Below are positions 59,502-64,000 of a DNA stretch of 64,000 nt, in pieces. Both the position numbers and the translations under genes were made by a program. The stretch is from Mycetohabitans sp. B8 (lineage in GTDB: Bacteria > Pseudomonadota > Gammaproteobacteria > Burkholderiales > Burkholderiaceae), in contig NZ_JAHLKR010000016.1 of assembly GCF_021991875.1 (NCBI RefSeq), positions 248,001 through 312,000 of the forward strand, given 5' to 3'. The notes under the pieces are model-generated. The model did not search any database and was not told the origin of the DNA. It saw nothing but the letters and a program-made list of their open reading frames with translations. Every line of letters begins with the position of its first letter. Positions within the stretch are counted from its first letter, which is position 1.

Positions 59502-60419
59502 ATGAACCTGACGTTGGCGATCATGCAGTGCCTCAATGGCCTGCAGCTCGGCATCCTATTGTTCTTAATGGCGGCCGGCCTCACGCTTGTGTTCGGTATT
59601 GCGAACTTCGTCAACCTGGCGCACGGCTCGCTTTACATGATGGGCGCTTTTGTCGGCGCGCTTGTGTACAACCTGACAAGTTCGTTCATGTTGGCGACGC
59701 TGGCCGTTGTTCCCGCCATGATGGTAGTGGGCATCGCGCTGGAAGCGGGGATATTCCGCCGTCTCTACACACGGAGCCATCTCGATCAGGTGCTTGCCAC
59801 GTTCGGGCTGATCTTGTTCTTCAACGAACTGGCCCGCATTTTATGGGGGCCTTCTCCTTATTATATGGAAGTGCCGCCTTCGTTGTCCGGCGCCATCGAC
59901 GTATTCGGCATCAATTACCCCGCCTATCGGCTGCTCATCGTGGCCGCCGGTATTGGCATTGCCCTGAGCTGCTACGTCGTCATTCATCGCACCCGCGTGG
60001 GCATGCTGATTCGCGCGGGCGCGACACATCGTGACATCGTCGCCGCGCTGGGCGTTAACATGGGATTGCTCAATGCGTTGTTGTTCGGCGTTGCCGCTGT
60101 GCTGGCGGGCGTTGCCGGGTTGCTTGCCGGTCCGATCTTGTCCGTGCAGCCTGGCATGGGCGAGCCCGTTCTGATCCTGACGATGGTGGTCATCGTCATC
60201 GGCGGGATTGGATCGATCCGTGGCGCTTTCTACGCGGCACTGATCGTCGGCGTGGTCGATACGCTCGGCCGTACGCTGCTGCCGGTAACGCTGCGCGCGC
60301 TGCTGGAGCGCAGCGCTGCCGACAGCGCTGGGCCTGCGCTCGCATCGATGCTGATCTATATCCTGATGGCAGCCGTGCTCGCGTGGCGTCCGCAAGGGCT
60401 TTTTCCGGTCAAATACTGA
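59502..60419 (+). CDS. livH: Branched-chain amino acid-type ABC transporter permease (LivH type)
   Basis: 305 residues with about eight membrane helices. The start QLGILLFLMAAGLTLVFGIA and NLAHGSLYMMGAF motif, and GIGSIRGAFYAAL near the end, are LivH hallmarks. It pairs with LivM to make the inner-membrane channel. Starts 12 bases after the binding-protein gene. Confidence 0.92.
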   Translation: MNLTLAIMQCLNGLQLGILLFLMAAGLTLVFGIANFVNLAHGSLYMMGAFVGALVYNLTSSFMLATLAVVPAMMVVGIALEAGIFRRLYTRSHLDQVLATFGLILFFNELARILWGPSPYYMEVPPSLSGAIDVFGINYPAYRLLIVAAGIGIALSCYVVIHRTRVGMLIRAGATHRDIVAALGVNMGLLNALLFGVAAVLAGVAGLLAGPILSVQPGMGEPVLILTMVVIVIGGIGSIRGAFYAALIVGVVDTLGRTLLPVTLRALLERSAADSAGPALASMLIYILMAAVLAWRPQGLFPVKY

Positions 60420-60433
60420 ACAGGCGCACGATC

Positions 60434-61471
60434 ATGTCGATCCCTTTAGCCGCGCGCCGTACGGCGCGCTCAACATCGAGCAGCCACGACCTAGGCACGC
60501 GCGCGACGCTCGCCGGCAGGATGTCATGGTTGGTCGTGGCCGCGTTGATCGCGGTGCCGCTTTACGCACAGGCGACCCATCAACCGTTCTTACTGACACT
60601 GGTCACGCGCATCGCGATTTTCGCCATCGCCGCCATGTCGCTGGATCTGATATTGGGCGTCGGCGGTCTCGTGAGCTTTGGACACGCGCTGTTCTTTGGG
60701 CTGGGCGCTTATGCCACCGGGATGCTCGCGCAACACGGCGTGACCAGCGGCTGGCTGCATTTGCTTTGCGCGGTCGCGGTCAGTGCGCTGGTGGCTGCGG
60801 TGACTGGGGCCATCGCACTGCGCACCCGCGGCATCGCATTCATCATGATTACGCTGGCGTTTGCGCAGATGTTTTACTTTTTTGCGGTCGGTCTTCGCGA
60901 GTATGGGGGCGACGATGGCTTCGCGCTGGCTGCCGGCAGCCAGTTCGGCGCCGTGCAGTTGACTGACCCGCTCACGCTATACGTCGTATCCGCATGCCTG
61001 CTGATAGCGCTGCTCGCGTTCGGCAGACGCTTCCTGCACACTGCAATGGGCCTGACACTGGGTGGCATTCGGATCAATGAGCGCCGGATGCAGGCGCTTG
61101 GCATACCCACTACGCGATGCAAACGGGCCGTTTATGTCGTTGCCGCGGCATTGGCGAGCATCGCTGGCATGCTGTTCGCGAACCTGACCCAATTCGTGGC
61201 TCCGTCGTATCTGTCCTGGACGATGTCCGGCGACCTGATCGTGATGGTGGTGATCGGCGGCGCCGGCACGTTCATCGGCGCAGTGCTCGGCACGTTTGCG
61301 ATCGTGTTGGCAGAAGAGGGGCTCAAAGCGATGACCGAGCACTGGATGCTCGTCATGGGGCCGTTGATCGTGGTGGCGGTGCTCGTCAATCGCCACGGGC
61401 TCGCAGGGCTGCTCGAGTCGTTCGGCGCACGCATGGGCCGCGGCCCCCAGGTGTCGGGAGAGCAGACATGA
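60434..61471 (+). CDS. livM: Branched-chain amino acid-type ABC transporter permease (LivM type)
   Basis: 345 residues from ATG 60434, about ten helices. IFAIAAMSLDLILGVGGLVS, SFGHALFFGLGAY and the GALRTRGIAF-like strand are typical of LivM. GGAGTFIGAVLGTF lies near the end. Its stop overlaps the start of livG (ATGA at 61468), so the operon is tightly coupled. Confidence 0.92.
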   Translation: MSIPLAARRTARSTSSSHDLGTRATLAGRMSWLVVAALIAVPLYAQATHQPFLLTLVTRIAIFAIAAMSLDLILGVGGLVSFGHALFFGLGAYATGMLAQHGVTSGWLHLLCAVAVSALVAAVTGAIALRTRGIAFIMITLAFAQMFYFFAVGLREYGGDDGFALAAGSQFGAVQLTDPLTLYVVSACLLIALLAFGRRFLHTAMGLTLGGIRINERRMQALGIPTTRCKRAVYVVAAALASIAGMLFANLTQFVAPSYLSWTMSGDLIVMVVIGGAGTFIGAVLGTFAIVLAEEGLKAMTEHWMLVMGPLIVVAVLVNRHGLAGLLESFGARMGRGPQVSGEQT

Positions 61472-62238
61472 GTTTGTTGCAAGTGACGGAATTGGTCAAG
61501 CGTTATGGCGGCTTTGTCGCGACCGACCATTTCAGCATGACGATCGAACCGGGCGAGATCCATGCGGTCATTGGGCCGAACGGGGCAGGCAAGAGCACGC
61601 TGATCGCGCAACTGGCCGGTGAGTTGCGCCCGGACGCAGGCACGATCATGTTTGACGGCCGCGACGTGACATCGACAAGCATGAGTCAACGGGCGCGGCG
61701 CGGCTTGACACGCTCATACCAGATCACGTCTGTGCTCCCGGACTATACCGCTCTGCAGAATGTCATGCTCGCGGTCAATGCGCTCGGGCCACGGCGTTTC
61801 GGCTGCTGGGGGGCACTTGCGCGCCAAAGCCGTGTACGCGAGCCCGCGCTGGAGTTGCTCGAGCGTGTCGGGTTGGCGCAGCGCGCGCATGTAAGCGCGG
61901 CGCGGATGGCACATGGCGAGCACCGTCAGTTGGAACTGGCGATGGCGCTCGCCGGCCGGCCCAAGCTGCTGTTGCTCGATGAGCCCATGGCCGGCATGAG
62001 CCAGGCCGAGTCAGAGAACATGACGGCACAGCTGCACGAACTCAAAAGCCGTCATGCGATGTTGCTGGTGGAGCACGATATGGACGCGGTCTTTGCACTG
62101 GCTGACAGAGTCACTGTATTGGTCTACGGCAAGTCGATCGCGACGGGGCATGCCGACGAGATCCGCACGGATCCCCGCGTGCGCGAAGCCTACCTCGGTG
62201 ATGACACGGCGCCGCATGGCAAGGAGGAACACGCATGA
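61468..62238 (+). CDS. livG: Branched-chain amino acid-type ABC transporter ATP-binding protein (LivG type)
   Basis: 256 residues. Walker A GPNGAGKST (about 36-44) and Walker B KLLLLDEPMAGMS. The ABC signature is altered: where LSGGxxQ is usual the sequence reads AHGEHRQLELAMA. Similar degenerate signatures occur in a subset of LivG proteins, but activity would have to be tested. It couples with livF by an ATGA overlap at 62235. Confidence 0.9.
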   Translation: MSLLQVTELVKRYGGFVATDHFSMTIEPGEIHAVIGPNGAGKSTLIAQLAGELRPDAGTIMFDGRDVTSTSMSQRARRGLTRSYQITSVLPDYTALQNVMLAVNALGPRRFGCWGALARQSRVREPALELLERVGLAQRAHVSAARMAHGEHRQLELAMALAGRPKLLLLDEPMAGMSQAESENMTAQLHELKSRHAMLLVEHDMDAVFALADRVTVLVYGKSIATGHADEIRTDPRVREAYLGDDTAPHGKEEHA

Positions 62239-62951
62239 CGGGCCGATTGCTTGAAGTCGAATCGCTGGTAGCGTTTTATGGCCGCAGCCAAGCGTTATTC
62301 GGTGTCGATCTGTTGGTCGACGACGGTCAGTTCGTGACACTGCTGGGTCGTAACGGGATGGGCAAGTCCACGACAGTCAAGTCGATCACCGGCTTGCTGC
62401 ACAGTTGCAAGGGCGTCGTTCGCCTCGGTGGCAAGCCGGTGCATTCAAGCGCGTCCTATCAGATCGCGCGGGCCGGCATCGGCCTCGTGCCGGAGGGCCG
62501 ACACGTTTTCCCGACCTTGACGGTGCGCGAGAACCTTGTTGCGACGGCGCGCGCCAGCCACCCGCGGCAACGGGGGCAGTGGACGCTGGAGCGTGTCTAC
62601 CAGCTGTTTCCAAGGCTCAAGGAGCGCGAGCGTCATCTCGCTTCGAACCTGTCCGGTGGGGAGCAGCAGATGCTTGCCATCGGCCGCGCCTTGCTCACCA
62701 ATCCGCGCTTGCTGATCCTGGACGAAGCGACAGAAGGATTGGCGCCGTTGATTCGCGCGGAAATCTGGCGATGCCTTGCTGAACTGAAGCGGACCGGATT
62801 GGCGATCCTTTGCATCGACAAGCACCTCGCATCGCAACTGGCGATTGCCGACCATCACTATCTGATGTCCAAGGGGCGCGTGGTCTGGCACGGCGACTCG
62901 GCACAGCTACGGGCACAGGCGGACAAGTTGAGCGCGCACCTAAGCATTTAG
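62235..62951 (+). CDS. livF: Branched-chain amino acid-type ABC transporter ATP-binding protein (LivF type)
   Basis: 238 residues. Walker A GRNGMGKST, full signature LSGGEQQMLAIGRAL and Walker B RLLILDEATEGLAP. Together with LivG it energises uptake. The intact signature here contrasts with the degenerate one in LivG, so the heterodimer may have one consensus and one non-consensus ATP site. A hydrolase gene follows after 55 bases. Confidence 0.93.
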   Translation: MTGRLLEVESLVAFYGRSQALFGVDLLVDDGQFVTLLGRNGMGKSTTVKSITGLLHSCKGVVRLGGKPVHSSASYQIARAGIGLVPEGRHVFPTLTVRENLVATARASHPRQRGQWTLERVYQLFPRLKERERHLASNLSGGEQQMLAIGRALLTNPRLLILDEATEGLAPLIRAEIWRCLAELKRTGLAILCIDKHLASQLAIADHHYLMSKGRVVWHGDSAQLRAQADKLSAHLSI

Positions 62952-63006
62952 CGACGCGGCAGCTGGCGCGTCGTATCATGCATTTCAAACTGACAGCGGG
63001 ATCATC

Positions 63007-63870
63007 ATGTCGTTTGACTTGACATTTTCCGACCTTGCCGAGCGCGCGGTTCAGTACAATGCTCGCGCGTCCGTGGCCGACTTCGATGCGCAAATGCGCC
63101 TATACGCGCAGCTAGCCGAACGGTCCCGGCAAGCCTGCCCGGCGATACTCGACCAACGCTATGGCATGGGACAGGCCGAGCGCATCGATATCTTTCCGGC
63201 CGTCGCGGCCGGCCAGCCCGCGCCGCTCTTTGTCTACATCCACGGTGGGTATTGGCGTTCGCAGCGCAAGGAAGATGCGTGCTCGATGGCACAAGCGCTG
63301 ACGAGCCATGGCGTGGCGGTGGCGATGGTTGAATACACGCTGTTGCCCGAGGCGACGCTTGCCGAAGTCGTTCGCGAGGTGCGCAGCGCGGTCGCATGGC
63401 TGTATCGCCATGGCGGAACATATGGCATTGATGTCCAGCGGATCATCGTCTGCGGCAGCTCGGCGGGAGCGCATCTGGCGGGCATGCTGTATGGCGATGA
63501 CTGGCAACGTGCGTTCGAGGTTCCGACCAACGTCATCAAGGGGATTGTTGGTCTGAGCGGGCTCTACGATATCCGGCCGTTATGCGACATCAACGTCAAC
63601 GAATGGCTACGGCTCCATCCGGAGCAAGCAGCGTTGCTCAGCCCAGCGTTGCGGCTGCCGCACGACGGACCGCCGGTGGTATTGGCGCTCGGAGGCCTGG
63701 AGACAGCCGGCTTCAAACACCAGACCTATCATTTCCATGAACTGCTGGTCGCAAGAGGATTGCCGGTACAACTGGTGCAGCAGCCGGATTGCCATCACTT
63801 CAATCTAGTCAACGAGCTCGCCGATCCATCCAGCAAACTGTTCCGCACCGCGCTGACCCTGCTGCAGTAG
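63007..63870 (+). CDS. Alpha/beta-hydrolase, kynurenine formamidase/arylformamidase-like
   Basis: 287 residues. The HGGYW oxyanion motif (79-83), the nucleophile Ser152 in GSSAGAHLAG and the His near C-terminal PDCHHFNLVNEL are typical of the HSL/arylformamidase esterase branch, which includes N-formylkynurenine formamidase. Its location right after livF suggests it acts on the imported substrate or its derivative, for example an amide or ester of an amino acid (inference). Cytoplasmic, no signal peptide. Confidence 0.85.
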   Translation: MSFDLTFSDLAERAVQYNARASVADFDAQMRLYAQLAERSRQACPAILDQRYGMGQAERIDIFPAVAAGQPAPLFVYIHGGYWRSQRKEDACSMAQALTSHGVAVAMVEYTLLPEATLAEVVREVRSAVAWLYRHGGTYGIDVQRIIVCGSSAGAHLAGMLYGDDWQRAFEVPTNVIKGIVGLSGLYDIRPLCDINVNEWLRLHPEQAALLSPALRLPHDGPPVVLALGGLETAGFKHQTYHFHELLVARGLPVQLVQQPDCHHFNLVNELADPSSKLFRTALTLLQ

Positions 63871-63956
63871 AGCAGGGCAGCCGCGGCCGGTGATACGTCA
63901 TGCCGCGCCGGCAGGACGCGACATGACGTGATCGGGTAACAAGCCGGGTAACGCGC

Positions 63957-64000
63957 CTACCCGCTGTAGCGATAACTCGCCTGGCCGAATACGTTGCGCG
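63957..64000 (-). CDS. C-terminal end of an outer-membrane-type protein (partial)
   Basis: The minus strand enters from the right edge and reads RNVFGQASYRYSG then TAG (63957-63959). RNVF followed by alternating strand residues resembles the end of a TonB-dependent receptor or another beta-barrel, but 14 residues are not enough to be sure. Confidence 0.35.
   Translation of the reverse strand, partial: RNVFGQASYRYSG

Overview
The window is a high-GC betaproteobacterial chromosome segment of the Burkholderiaceae. The evidence is the uninterrupted order tsf-pyrH-frr-uppS-cdsA-dxr-rseP-bamA-skp-lpxD-fabZ-lpxA-lpxB-rnhB, the ppsR/ppsA divergent pair, the smpB/ratA-rnfH layout, guaB-guaA, and a PenA-like class A beta-lactamase. 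Many genes are freshly decayed (EamA exporter, quinone reductase, folP scrap, MFS permease, multicopper oxidase, acyltransferase, OmpW, bioF, porin), and there is a secreted GH18 chitinase. Together these suggest a host-associated lineage undergoing genome reduction, such as Mycetohabitans (formerly Burkholderia) rhizoxinica or a relative living inside fungal hyphae. The species assignment is inference; no rRNA is present.

Layout. 1-14600: translation and envelope core (EF-Ts, UMP kinase, ribosome recycling, undecaprenyl-PP and CDP-diacylglycerol synthesis, DXP reductoisomerase, RseP, BamA/Skp, lipid A acylation and disaccharide synthesis, RNase HII, a 2'-O-methyltransferase), all on the plus strand and tightly packed. 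14600-21200: PEP synthase and its regulatory kinase/phosphotransferase, an NfeD/SPFH membrane pair, SmpB, RatA-RnfH. 21200-25600: decayed exporter, then guaB, a small membrane protein and guaA. 25700-29400: an accessory and decaying stretch holding a LysR regulator facing a deleted quinone reductase, an intact aryl/benzyl-type alcohol dehydrogenase, a folP scrap, tRNA-Ser(GGA) and a broken MFS gene. 29460-38730: PLD-type nuclease, Zn/Cd/Pb P-type ATPase with divergent MerR regulator, PRC-barrel lipoprotein, MFS transporter, OpgC-like membrane acyltransferase, secreted esterase, LuxR solo. 38730-42500: about 1 kb with no recognisable gene, cold-shock protein with a long leader, a broken copper oxidase, beta-lactamase. 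42550-48400: two Hsp20 genes, bifunctional penicillin-binding protein, nitronate monooxygenase. 48500-52200: frameshifted acyltransferase, unknown small ORFs, chitinase, OmpW remnant. 52200-56750: LexA-boxed dinB, then a GntR-family regulator divergent from bioB with two identical palindromes that look like BioR operators, followed by a wrecked bioF joined to a truncated porin. 57000-63900: LysR regulator and a complete branched-chain-amino-acid-type ABC transporter (livKHMGF) ending in a formamidase-like hydrolase. The minus-strand end of another gene enters at 63957.

The observations I rate highest are the BioR-like bioR/bioB control region in a betaproteobacterium next to a destroyed bioF, the chitinase with a cellulose/chitin-binding tail, the LuxR solo that keeps all six signal-binding residues, and a 7-bp inverted repeat that would mask the Hsp20 ribosome-binding site.
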